Shown here piece after piece: positions 47,469 to 57,887 of a stretch of DNA of 64,000 bases (within the stretch, counting starts at the first letter, position 1; each line of letters opens with the position of its first letter). The notes beneath the pieces are model-generated. The model saw nothing but the letters and a program-made list of their open reading frames with translations, ran no database searches and was not told where the DNA came from. A program made the translations under genes and the position numbers. Source of the DNA: Hofstenia miamia (Eukaryota > Xenacoelomorpha > Acoela > Hofsteniidae); assembly GCA_900660155.1 (NCBI GenBank), contig CABFPE010000118.1, positions 734,361 through 798,360 on the forward strand, in the 5' to 3' direction.

Positions 47469-48284
47469 TGTATAATCAGGGGCTGGGAACTCTAATAACA
47501 CTATAGAACTCATTGTCACAGCAGAAGGTTGCAGGAGTGACCTTATTGCAACAGCCCCAATTCCTCTAATAATATGATTGAACATTGGTAATTCATCCAT
47601 GTAACTAGTAACTCTTTAGACAACATCCAGGATGACCAATTCATATGGCTTCCAGCTGAAGTGATGTCCAAAAAGAGAAGTTTGTAACTTGCTTGATCAG
47701 TGCTGCCCTATCTCACATTTTATTATCTATCTCACTACAAAATAAACAGCTCATTTGTTTTCTTATCTCTCAGCTCACTAAATAATAGCATGTAATTACC
47801 ATGCATTCATGTTAAGCAATGGTATAATATCATCACAGTGTAATCAATTATTAGTGCATGTACTTGTTGCAATCAAACAAAAGGTGTATTATTTCTATAT
47901 GTAACTGTACACATAACCTAATGAGGTCCACAATTTGGGCCTGCTTACTGTCAGAATCACTACTTGTCACATCAGTACTTGAAGAAGTACTCCTAAATTA
48001 TCAATGGAACTTACACAATCATTATTATAAAAATCATAAATTTAAATAAGAAATAAGGTTTTACACATTGTAAATTATTACCTGCTTTGTTTACAACATA
48101 ATATCACACAATCATGTTTCCTTGCAAATTGAATTGAGCAACAATACTATGTAGCACCAAAGTGAGGGGACATTAAACTGTCATCAGAAACTAAAATCAA
48201 AATAAATGTTTATGTCATGTTGACATAATTACAGTTACAAAATCAAATAAAAATATCAGTACACAGTCCCTGAGTAACTCTACA
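47469..48284 (-). mobile_element. Second solo LTR inside the LINE, with perfect 4-bp target duplication
   Basis: An 816-bp block ending in CTGAGTAACTCTACA (right edge 48284) and starting TGTATAATCAGGGGC (47469). It is flanked by atat on both sides (47465-47468 and 48285-48288). It is a more diverged member of the same LTR family as 46191-47080. The 4-bp duplication matches the other LTR insertions in the window. Confidence 0.75.
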
Positions 48285-49010
48285 ATATTGTGATCAAACT
48301 TAGAGACAGTGAAATCAATATCAATTTTAATAAAATCAAGAGACAAAAATGGGCTTAGGCAGTCAGATAAATCATGTTCAAGAATAGTATTATCAAGGGA
48401 TCAAAAATTTCTGAAGCTCACATTAACAGGAACAGAAGCAGAATGATCAATTGAAAGGCTACATTTAACAGAATCATGGTAAGATTTAATATCAGAACCA
48501 TGGAGACCAATCAAAAACTTTAACATAGTTTACAAAAGAGCAACCAGAGCATATTATGATATGATCCAGAGTATGTCCAGCAGAATAAGTTGGACCAACT
48601 ACAAGTTGATCAAGGTCAAATGAATAAATTAAATCAAGCTATTGTTGGGAAAAGTAGTAATCAGATAGAGAACAATAAGAAGAAAACAAGTATGGTTGTA
48701 AGATTTTGTAACATCAACTAATTCAAAAGATTCAAAAGTAACACCAAGCATAAGAGCTTTAGCACTGAAAGCTTTTCTATGTATAACAGCAACATCTCCT
48801 CCACAAGGACCATGAGGAACAGATATAATATCAAAATCAGCCAAATAATGTCTGATTCCAGCAAACCACTGTCATCATGCTCATCACCCCAAAGCCAAGA
48901 TTCAGTAATCACACATATATCAATTTTGCATTCAATTATGACAGAGATGAGAAAGGTGAGTTTTCAACATATAGATTGGCAGTTCCATAGTAATATGTTA
49001 CTCAAGGATA
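48285..49010 (-). pseudogene. LINE apurinic/apyrimidinic-type endonuclease domain
   Basis: The minus frames give CVITESWLWGDEHDDSGLLE (the 'TETWL' box with its catalytic glutamate) and, after a frameshift, ISVPHGPCGGDVAVIHRKAF (the 'R..GGGvav' box). The second solo LTR truncates the domain, and the expected 'SDH' box was not located. In the intact element this enzyme nicks target DNA to prime reverse transcription. Confidence 0.7.
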
Positions 49011-49011
49011 G

Positions 49012-49805
49012 TCAATTACCAAATGGAGCAACTGGAACACCTTTGTTGAACAACTTCAAACCACAAATGTTTAAGTCACACTTAGGTGCACCAGACAGAA
49101 TAAGGTCATGCCACTGTTTCAACACCACCTTTTCAGTGATCCTATCCTCTTTAGATAGAAACCTATTTATGTATACATTGTGACCAAAAGATTTCATTTT
49201 AGAAGCCTGTGAAAGTAATTTTCAAACATCCCATACAGATGTCATAGTGACAAGAACTGAGCAAGGTCAAACTCTGGCAGGATCAAACTTTCCCAGCTGT
49301 TTGATATTAGCTATTAAACCAAAATTATTTGTCATGTGACAAAAAACGTCTTTAACCTGCTTTTCTTCTTGAATCAAAGCATCAGCTGATTGTCCAACTT
49401 CAGGTAGGCCATTAAGCTTTAAAATGTAATTGACATCATCCAAATGATTTAAATGCTGGTAAAAAGAAGCAGTAACAACAGTAGCCAAAGATTTAAGTTG
49501 CTTATCTATTTCAGCAATCAGCTTTGAACAATCATCAATTCTAGATTCAAGTTTCGAATTTGGTCTGCACAAGTCTACCAGTATAGCTGACATTATCTTA
49601 TTATTAACACAGGAATTACAGAAGAGAATAACATTGTCAATAACCTCACATAATGCAGCCAATGTATCTTTTGTAAAAAGAGTGCATTTTCATTCCAATG
49701 CATTTTATTATAACAGCCACTGCATACAAAAACACTGTCATTAGCATGTATAGAGTTACAGCATGTAGAACACAGCCTAGATAGATCACACAAAAGCATA
49801 GTCAT
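49012..49805 (-). pseudogene. LINE ORF1: PHD-like zinc finger and C-terminal region
   Basis: The first frame (49805-49593) has CSTCCNSIHANDSVFVCSGC followed by a histidine, a PHD-like C4HC arrangement as in CR1/L2 ORF1 proteins. The next (49662-49267) has a coiled-coil-like stretch (KLESRIDDCSKLIAEIDKQL). The last (49197-49012) has VYINRFLSKEDRITEKVV, the typical ORF1 C-terminus. Three frames mean at least two frameshifts. ORF1 proteins act as nucleic-acid-binding partners of the LINE RNA. Confidence 0.65.
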
Positions 49806-49841
49806 AATTAGTCTAAATGCTAGACATTATGTTAATTCACT

Positions 49842-50110
49842 TCACAGAGCACTCAGCAAACTGATTGTCCACAATGAAAACAAAACTTGTATTTGTGTAT
49901 GATATTTGATAAAGCAAGGATTATCACGACACAAAGCAATATTGTTGCACTTCACACACTCCCAAGGTGTCTGCTTCCATTGTGATTTAGAGCTTTTGCC
50001 AGCCAAGGCTGACTTCTCCCAACAGACTGTGCAGTTCTTGAATTTTTTTGTTTCCCTGTCCAGCTGTAATTTCTCTGTCAGATTTGATTCTATTAACTTC
50101 AGACCAATGA
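49842..50110 (-). pseudogene. piggyBac-type transposase C-terminal cysteine-rich domain
   Basis: The minus frame reads LQLDRETKKFKNCTVCWEKS, then WECVKCNNIALCRDNPCFIK followed by YHT, ending at a stop (49842-49844). The CxxC ... CxxC...LC..PCF..YHT pattern is the RING-like zinc domain at the C-terminus of piggyBac (DDE_Tnp_1_7) transposases, which binds the element's ends. The catalytic domain is not seen upstream. A T-rich acceptor-like sequence near 50111 could mean this is the last exon of a PGBD-derived gene. Otherwise it is a fragment truncated by the adjacent LINE. Confidence 0.6.
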
Positions 50111-50820
50111 AAAAAAATATGCAGGTAAATTTTTAAAGCAACAAAATAAAAGTTTGTGAGATTTTATATTCTTTTAGGCTTAAATTGGCAAATGAGTAAA
50201 ATCAAATAAAAATGCATCTGTGGCATTCACAACTGGGTTAGCATTTTTATTTAGCTTGTTTTATATTGAAACAAAGGCAAATGTCAAGGGAAACTATTCA
50301 GAAATGAAGATTAAATGTTGAACTTTCATGTGGTAGCTAACTTTTCTTGATACAAACAATGATGACTTTATCTAAAAATAGTTAAATGTCACTGCAAGCT
50401 GTCTCTCAATATGTAGAGAACTGAATGTTTTGCCACCACAATAGGACTCACAGCACTTACATGGGGAACAAATGGTTATTACAAGTATATTTGTGGTGTG
50501 TAGTCAAAGTGTTATATACTTCTTTAAACATTATTTTGATTAGTTTTTTATGTAGTTAAGATTGCTGAAATACAGAATTACAAGTAAGTAACTGTAAATA
50601 TGTGCTATAATTATAAGCATTGACTGTTTACATATTACATATATATAATTTACCACCTGATACTGTTAGATCTAACCTGATGATTAAAGAATTGTGTTAG
50701 CATGCCTTGTACTGTGCACTTTCATAATTCATAGCTAATATATAAATGCTAATTTGGTTTGTGTCATATTTACTTCAGACTAATTTCTGGTAGCTTATCT
50801 ATTTCTTTAAAGTATTTTAC
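50111..50820. other. Gene-free stretch
   Basis: No piggyBac catalytic motifs or other features recognised. Confidence 0.45.
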
Positions 50821-50889
50821 AGATTCATAGTGTAAGACAACATGGCCATTTCTAGTACAAAAATTACAGGTTTAAATCCTGTCAAATCT
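50821..50889 (+). other. tRNA-like sequence (degenerate tRNA gene or SINE head)
   Basis: TAGTGTAAGAC (A-box-like) and GGTTTAAATCC (B-box with one mismatch) lie at tRNA spacing. The T arm is a perfect 5-bp stem (acagg/cctgt) with loop tttaaat. The acceptor pairs agattca/caaatct at 5 of 7. The anticodon stem is poor, so a functional tRNA is unlikely. Confidence 0.3.
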
Positions 50890-50959
50890 GCTTTTTGAAA
50901 TGCTCCTTTATTTTTGTAAACAAAAATTTTGAATAATATACCTGCAGGTGTACCAGTAT

Positions 50960-51641
50960 TGTAGAATCACAGGGGCGCTCTTACCACTCAAGCAGACTGG
51001 GTAACTCTTAGGTTCTTCTGAAGGTTGCAAAGATATCCATCACAGAGAGTGACCCACATTCTAACAGAAAAAGAAGAACATTGGTAGTTCACCAATTTCA
51101 TTAAAGAAAAACTGAAACCAATCACCAAGAAAGGATTCAATATAGTGACCAATTCACACAGCATCACACTGAAGCCATATCAAGAAAGCCATCCTGACTC
51201 AACAAGGTGCTGATTGTGTATCTCAAATATTAAGTTCTAGCTCAAATAAACAATTTAGCTCATAGTTCTTGTTGTCTCAGCTCATGTAAATAAACATAAT
51301 AATAGCATGTAATTGCCATGCATTCCTGTTGGCCAGCAGCATATTATATTTGCATAGTGTGATGTTAAGTGCATGCATGAAACTGATCAAAGTAAAAGTT
51401 AATATTCCCTACATGTATACTTAGCCTTAAAGAGACCACAATATGGGCTGCCAACTGTCAAAGGGCTAGTTATAACCCTAGGCACAGCAAAGTAACTCCC
51501 AAATTATTGCTGGATCTTACACAAAATTAACTATTATAAAATCCATAACACCTAGAACAGTTAGTAATTTAATAAGAAAGAAAAAAGTAATGATTTCCAA
51601 GTGAGACAAAACTTTTATTAGGCTTGGCTACAATGGAATCA
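50960..51641 (-). repeat. 3' LTR of the minus-strand element, U3 start missing
   Basis: Outer end TGTAGAATCACAGGGG (plus-strand view) at 50960. Relative to the 5' LTR, similarity ends at 'gctacaatg' (about 51636), where internal Pol-side sequence follows, so the first 250 or so bases of the LTR are deleted. Confidence 0.75.
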
Positions 51642-51775
51642 NNNNNNNNNNNNNNNNNNNNNAACTATTATAAAATCCATAACACCTAGAACAGTTAGTA
51701 ATTTAATAAGAAAGAAAAAAGTAATGATTTCCAAGTGAGACAAAACTTTTATTAGGCTTGGCTACAATGGAATCA
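51529..51775. repeat. 113-bp duplication around a 21-base N run (probable assembly artefact)
   Basis: 51529-51641 and 51663-51775 are the same sequence, separated by 21 Ns (51642-51662). As at the other gaps, this is best read as an unmerged contig overlap. Confidence 0.85.
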
Positions 51776-51918
51776 GTTAATGTCTTCAAGTTAAATGTCC
51801 AGTGTAACTTATTTTGGGTTTCATCTAACAGATTATCACAGATGAAGTGGACAGCTTTTTGTGTGGCAATGAAGTACAGATGCAAAATCTCATCCCAGAT
51901 CTTGGAGGTTTTGTGCTT

Positions 51919-52945
51919 TCATTCCTCCATTTTCCTGCACTGGACACTAGCTGAATTGTGAGAGGAGGGACCTGGACTAGGAGGGGCTTTCAAGTCACTT
52001 TGGGACAGGGTTAGATTGATTACACTAGCAAAGGGCACTCTAGGATTCTCCTCAGGTTCCCATGCAGAGGGTTGTCTCCATGTGTTGTCATCTGGGGTCC
52101 ACTCCCACACAGATAGTTGTCTCCATGCATAGCTATGGGAATCCTGCTCCTGTGGGGATAGTTGTCTTCCCAAGTAGTCACAAGTACTGCTACATGAGTC
52201 CTCTGCTTGACATTCTTGTTTACAGGAGATGCCTTTGCTTGTCTGTTGTGGGGATGTGGCTTGGCTCATCTCATCTGAGGGATTTAGTCATTGTTGCATG
52301 CAGCATCTGATGGGTGGTTTGTTTTTTGATCATTTCATCATGGTTGCTAAACAAAGAAATGAGATCTAATTCCCAATCCTGGGTATTTAAGTGATTTAAA
52401 TATCATTGCTCTCTTACTTTAAATTTAGGCAAAACACTAGTAACTATAGTGTTGCTACTACTACCAAGGTTACTATCATAATTGACCTGCATGAGGTTGT
52501 CTTCCTCACATTTGGTGAGGTTATTATAAAATTCAATTTTGCTAAGCCCATCATCAACAAGGGAAAACTTGCTATTAGCATTGATGACTGCATTATTAAT
52601 ATTTTAATAGTACATTTAAGTCACTGAAAATGGGCAACCTTTCCATTACTCAATAAATACCAGTGGTGATCTAGCACCTTTGTAATGACAAATGGACCTT
52701 GCCAATTTGTGGCAAGTTTCCACACCTGATTGGTGTTGGTGACTTGATGAGAAAATAAGCAAAAACTTTGTGACCTTGTTTATGTGGCTTGCCATTTAGC
52801 TTCCTATTAAAATTCCTTTTTTGGCAAATGACTGATTGATTGGTGTTCCTACAGATGGTAAGGTGTACCTCTTGGAATTTGTGTAACTTTAGATTTACAA
52901 AGTTTTCTTTGTAGTCTGGAAACATGATTAAGAGTGGCGTGCTTG
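51919..52945 (-). pseudogene. Integrase C-terminal part and Pol tail (3' side of the nested insertion)
   Basis: Directly downstream (minus sense) of the insertion point: NRKLNGKPHKQGHKVFAYF and, in the next frame, KLATNWQGPFVITKVLDHHW, the 'kl...w.GPf.i..i' SH3-like C-terminal segment of Ty3/gypsy integrases. A serine/glutamine-rich tail follows (51919-52269). It completes the integrase whose core lies at 57888-58480. Confidence 0.65.
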
Positions 52946-53842
52946 TGTAGAATCACTCAGGGCTTCTTTTTGTTTTACCTTAATTTTTAGGGCACTTTAA
53001 AACTAATTTGGGGCTATTCTTTTAATTAATTATTAATTTTGTCAATTTTTGATTATTTCAAACCTAAGATTCAAACTTATTGACTGTCCCCTCAGAGCTT
53101 TTGTATTACGTGTAATTGCTCAGTTAATCTGTGAGGGAAAACTAACTTTTGTAAAGAATGGTAAATATTTACCTACTCTTGTATAAATAGGGCATACTAT
53201 TGTAAGCAAACGTCAAATATAATTTGTTCTCACTGGACACCATTTGCTTTTCATTTTTATTATATTTTATTAACCTTTTTAGCTTTGGTATGGATTTGAT
53301 AATAATGAACTAATAAGATCTGGTGATAATGAAGGAGAACTCCTCTGTGCCTGGGGCAATAACTTGCTCCTTGACAGATGTGAGCCTATATTGTGGTTGC
53401 TTTAGGGCTATGTATAGGGATAGGAAATAAGAGAACTATTATCTATCAATCAAACATGCACAAACTAAAACACACCTTGAATATATTATGCCATTGGCAA
53501 ACATAAATACGTGGTAACTACACATTTATTAATATCTTATTACATGAGCTGAGTAGATAAACCTGGAGATAAATTATTGTATTGAGCTAGAAATTACAAC
53601 TTGAGACGCACAATTAGCACCTTGGATTTGTAAGGATGGACTCTAAAGGCTTGGCTTCAGTGTGATGCCATGTGAATTGGTTGCTACTTTAACCATCTTG
53701 GAATTACTTTTCCTTTCTACAATGAAATTGGCAAATTACCAATCTTCTATTGTTTTGTTAGAGCACAGGATGCTCTCAGCAATGGTAATCTTCTGCAACC
53801 TTTGTACTGCTTGAGCTGCTAGAAGCACCCTGTGATTTTACA
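52946..53842 (+). repeat. 5' LTR of the nested element
   Basis: Begins TGTAGAATCACTC and ends GATTTTACA. Contains a TATA box (TATAAATAG, about 53182-53190), the likely promoter of the element. Confidence 0.85.
53182..53190 (+). promoter_or_regulatory. LTR TATA box
   Basis: TATAAATAG in the 5' LTR, preserved at the equivalent place in the 3' LTR (about 57246-57254). Confidence 0.6.
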
Positions 53843-53860
53843 TGGTGACCCTGACGTGAT
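53843..53860 (+). promoter_or_regulatory. Primer binding site, tRNA-Trp type
   Basis: TGGTGACCCTGACGTGA begins immediately after the 5' LTR. It is complementary, with one mismatch, to the 3' end of animal tRNA-Trp (..TCACGTCGGGGTCACCA). Use of tRNA-Trp is a feature of the CsRn1 clade. Confidence 0.7.
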
Positions 53861-54387
53861 TCTTGGACACTCTGGAGTGTCAGTTAAGCTATCTACTCCA
53901 TTCTGTTACTGTGTGCAGATGGATCAATATTCAGAGATGTACTCCAGTTGTGAAGTTTGTATGCCTACCAAAGCTGTCACCTGTTTTTCACTTGGTGGTT
54001 CTGAAGTGAAACAGAACTGTTATGATGTTTCTTTACTGTATTTGGTCTTGTATTCTACTGGGTGTGAATCAGCAAGGATTGATTTCCTCTGACTGTGATC
54101 TATTTCACCACCCACAGATGTGCAACTTCACCTTATGCATAGTTTTACATTTGGCAGCTCTGTGATCTGATGCTGTCACCAAGCTCTGATTCTATTGTTA
54201 CTGTTCTTAGTGCTATTTTAGTTAGGTTACTCTTGTTCTTCTAGAATTTGGATTGTGTACCTATGCCCTGCTACCATCTGTTAAGTGCTTTCATTTCACT
54301 GACACAGTTGGATGTTTCTCCTACATTATTGGAATTGTTATTGGAACCTTTTTCTCTTACTTTACTTTATTTGTTTTCTTGTTTTTA

Positions 54388-55600
54388 TGGAAATGGACTT
54401 TTCTAATTCTCATAATGGGACTCCCACTCAGGGTTTCCCCTGTGTGAGCACTGGCAGCTTGGATGCTGTCCCTCACACCACTGGACTTAATACTGCTGTT
54501 GTTCTACCAACTCCTACTCCCACTAAACCTGTTTCTGGTGTATCCACACCCTCTGAAGTTTTGTCACAAGAAACCCCCTTTCCTGCTGCTCTGTCAAATG
54601 TGTTTCTTATGTATACTCCACCATTGCCTCATTCTGAGTTGCCATCACCTGAGGTTCAACAACTCAGAGAAGCTCTAGCTGAACAAATCTCACTGTGTTG
54701 TTCCTGTGAAGCCTGCTTTGAGGCCCTACAAGCCAAAATGAGACAGCAAGCCACCATAGCTTGGTAATGAGATAGATGCCTAATCAATTCAATCTCATCC
54801 TTGGAAATGTGAATTCAGGAAGCATTCCCACAAGCTCCTCCAACTCCCCAGAAGAACCTGAATATGTAACTCACACACTTTTGGATAAAGCCCTTCATGC
54901 TCTTTCAGATAAGTTCTCAACAATTATTTCACAGGCAATGTCTGCCCACCTTTCTAATGCTTTGTGAAGCACATACCTTCACTTGATCTACTATTTCTCA
55001 AGTTGCAACACTAACTACAGTAGCTACTCCAAGCTCTTGTACCCCAAGCACAACAGTTGTGCCTTCAGCACCTGTAAATGTCTCAGTCACCCCAACTGCT
55101 ATGATTGTTCCACCTTCTCCTCTGAGTGACCCTATCAGATCTATGACAACTTGTGGGCCAAGCTTCACTCAATCTATTTTGCCCACCAAAGCACCAGCAA
55201 ATGAACAATCAAATCTCTTAAATAGATACTCAGTACTGCCTAAATTTACTGGCAAAATTGATGAAATCTCACAGTCATTTGATGAGTGGCTCTTTTTGTT
55301 TGAGTTAATGATGAAGCAGCATAAAACCACTCAGGACGCTGCTGCTGCACAATTTCCCATGTTCCTTCAAGGCCTCACATACAACCAGTATATGATGCTG
55401 GACAGGGAAGTCAAAACAGATTACCAGTTACTCATTGGTCACTTTGAGGACCACTACAAAGCACCTCACATCAAACTGCAGTATAAGATGCTCTTATGTG
55501 ATCTTTCCTTCTAGAAGGGAGATGATGTGAGAACCTACATAATACAAGTTGATAGACTCTTTCACCTGAGTAAACTAACTCCTGCTCAAACATTTTTACC
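54388..55600 (+). pseudogene. Gag-like ORF of the nested element
   Basis: Plus frames 54312-54767, 54776-54967 and 55059-55514. The N-terminal part is proline/threonine/serine-rich with a short coiled-coil-like segment (PSPEVQQLREALAEQI). The later part has LPKFTGKIDEISQSFDEWLF, then YQLLIGHFEDHYKAPHIK and, after a stop at 55513, GDDVRTYIIQVDRLFHLSKL, typical of Ty3/gypsy capsids ('f.G.....f..Wl..fe', '...Y..ai..lf..A.L'). A segment TTCGPSFTQSILPTKAPA resembles the Gag of the minus-strand element (61500-61688), showing common descent. Gag would form the virus-like particle. Stops at 54764, 54965 and 55513 break it. Confidence 0.65.
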
Positions 55601-57000
55601 ATGAGGAAGAACTCTTTTCCTCATCAGCAATTGAGGTGTCACCTGCAATAAAAGCCCTTATTGAGGCTGTCAACTTTGAAAACTTCTCTGGAGTCACCAT
55701 CTTGCCCAAGCTTATGCCTGCATGGTCTCTTACAGATAATGAGTGGATCTTGACCATCAAACACTGCCCTGAGGAGTTTGCTGAGAAGACAGTGATCATT
55801 GATAGAGTTGTTGAGCCCAACAACAACAATGACATTCTAGGCCTGATTAAATGGTGTCTCACTGAAATGCTAACTAAAGAAGAGCTTGTGCTTCTACTAT
55901 CACCAGGGTGACATCTTGCCCTGGACATAGAATGCACCACCACATGCTTTTGTCTTTCTACCACTCAAATCAACAAACTACAGAACCACAGACTCCACAA
56001 TGCTTTCTGGGATTCCATCAAAGAAGCCAAGATAAACTACCCTGTCCAATTGGAACAGCCTCCCTCCAAAGTAAATCCAGTTTTGCCCAACTTGAGAACA
56101 ATGTTGAGAAGAATAACCTTCTCTGCATCCCACTGCCCTGTTTAATGAAGCCCCTGATTTTACCATCATGGAGAGTGTGCCATGGTAAGAAAAAGGTTTC
56201 TGCACACCTCAGTGACCACCTCAACTACATTTCAACTGCCTCTGACATCAATTGAGCAATGCAGACCAAAGAGTACAAGGACACCCACAATGCATTGCTA
56301 GAAGGTGGTAATCCTGAATGAGTTTACATTGGTGGGAAGCTGACTATCAAAGATATTTTCCAGAAGGGCCAGCCTATCTCTACCCAGTTGGAGAAAATTC
56401 ACCACACTATCAACTCACTCAACCCTTGTGTTGTCATCTTATTTCAAGCTGGTGGTGACCTAATGTGGGCCAACAAGGCAGAGACAATAACCTGATATTA
56501 TGATGTAACTAAGCATATTGAGATTATCACTATGCTATGTGCTGGTATTACTGACCCCAAAGAAATGATACTGCAAAAAGTAAACAAGTACTGCTTGCTT
56601 TTCATTGACCAAGCCATTCATATGGGATCTCTTAGAGAAGTCTTTCTCCACTTTTATCCCAACACTAAGATTAGCACAGATGATGCGCATGCCTTAATGA
56701 CTCTCCTCATCACTCTCAAGGGCCTCTGACTATATGAGCATTTCTTTGACACCTTCACTCAAAGGTTGAACGTCTTGCGTTGAAACTGCCCCATCAGTTC
56801 AAGGTTACCTGAAATTAAGTACTTCTAATTGCACAGCAAAACCATCACCCAAAGGGAGGCACTAATGCAGGTCACTAGGCAACCCTGGTATGCAGAAGTC
56901 TCATCCTGGGATGATGTCTTTGCTAAGGAGATGATCAAAGAAGCACAAAAGTTAGTGTGTGGTCCTACATTCAAACTGTTACCTCAGCCTTAACTGTGCA
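55600..57000 (+). other. Unidentified coding-like region of the nested element
   Basis: Where Pol should lie, plus-strand frames 55636-55911, 55908-56255 and 56532-56729 give ordinary, non-repetitive protein sequence with a few stops and frameshifts. Landmarks are NFENFSGVTILPKLMPAWSL, IKEAKINYPVQLEQPPSKV, KLTIKDIFQKGQPISTQLE and FLHFYPNTKISTDDAHALM. I find no D-T/S-G protease, YxDD, RNase H or DDE motif. Read through stops, it could encode about 450 residues. It may be a captured host or foreign gene, or a second structural protein. I cannot assign a function. Confidence 0.4.
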
Positions 57001-57009
57001 ATGGGGGCA
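57001..57009 (+). promoter_or_regulatory. Polypurine tract of the nested element
   Basis: ATGGGGGCA abuts the 3' LTR (57010), the expected place for the plus-strand primer. Confidence 0.5.
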
Positions 57010-57883
57010 TGTAGAGTCACTCAGAGCCTCTTTTTGTTTTACCTTAATTTTTAGGGAACTCTAAAATTAATTGGGTGCTATTCTTTTAATTAATTATTAA
57101 TTTTGTCAATTTTTGATTATTTCAAACCTAAGATTCAAACTTATTGACTGTCCCCTCAGAGCTTTTGTACTATGTGTAATTGCTCAGTTAATCTGTGAGG
57201 GAAAACTAACTTTTGTAAAGAATGGTAAATATTTACCTACTGTTGTATAAATAGGGCATACTATTGTAAGCAAACGTCAAATATAATTTGTTCTCACTGG
57301 ACACCATTTGCTTTTCATTTTAATTATATTTTATTAACCTTTTTAGCTTTGGTATGGATTTGATAATAATGAACTAATAAGATCTGGTGATAATGAAGGA
57401 GAACTCCTCTGTGCCTGGGGTGATAACTTGCTCCTTGACAGATGTGAGCAAGGGATAGGGATAGGAAATAAGAGAACTATTATCTATCAATTGAACATGT
57501 GCAAACTAAAACACACCTTAAATATATTATGCCATTGGCAAACATGAGTATGTGGTAACTACATGTTTATTAATATCTTATTACATGAGCTGAGTAGATA
57601 AACCCAGAGATAAATTATTGTATTGCACTAGAAATTACAACTTGAGACGCACAATTAGCACCTTGGATTTGTAAGGATGGATTCTAAAGGCTTGGCTTCA
57701 GTGTGATGCCATGTGAATTGGTCACTACTTTAACCGTCTTGGAATTACTTTTCTTTTCTACAATGAAATTGGCAAATTACCAATCTTCTATTGTTTTGTT
57801 AGAGCATGGGATGCTCTCAGCGATGGTAATCTTCTGCAACCTTCATACCACTTGAGCTGCTAGAAGCACCCTGCAATTCTACA
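57010..57883 (+). repeat. 3' LTR of the nested element
   Basis: Begins TGTAGAGTCACTC, ends CAATTCTACA, followed by cttg target duplication. Differs from the 5' LTR by scattered substitutions and a short deletion after 'gatgtgagc', so the insertion is not very recent. Confidence 0.85.
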
Positions 57884-57887
57884 CTTG

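Larger units (their letters stand above)
44548..49835 (-). mobile_element. L2/CR1-like LINE, near full length, split by two solo LTRs
   Basis: On the minus strand, from about 49835: an ORF1 with a PHD-like zinc finger, an apurinic-type endonuclease, a linker, RT and a C-terminal domain, ending in a (TAA)n tract at 44548-44590 (a microsatellite 3' tail as in L2/CR1 elements). Two solo LTRs (46191-47080 and 47469-48284) interrupt it. Removing them gives a continuous element of about 3.6 kb. Frameshifts and stops throughout indicate an inactive copy. Confidence 0.8.
52946..57883 (+). mobile_element. Gag-bearing, Pol-less CsRn1-like LTR element nested in the integrase of its relative
   Basis: LTRs at 52946-53842 (897 bp) and 57010-57883 (874 bp) are near identical apart from a roughly 23-bp deletion and scattered substitutions. 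The element is flanked by cttg on both sides (52942-52945 and 57884-57887). A tRNA-Trp-type primer site follows the 5' LTR and a purine tract precedes the 3' LTR. The 3.2-kb interior encodes Gag-like sequence and then unidentified sequence. No protease, RT, RNase H or integrase motif is visible. It is a non-autonomous element that would need Pol from relatives such as the one it landed in. Confidence 0.85.

Noticed and set aside
51758-52627. Plus-strand frames over the Pol tail
   Set aside because: Antisense to the integrase C-terminal region of the minus-strand element.
53832-54092. 86-codon frame between LTR and Gag
   Set aside because: Overlaps the primer site and untranslated leader of the LTR element; no Gag motif.
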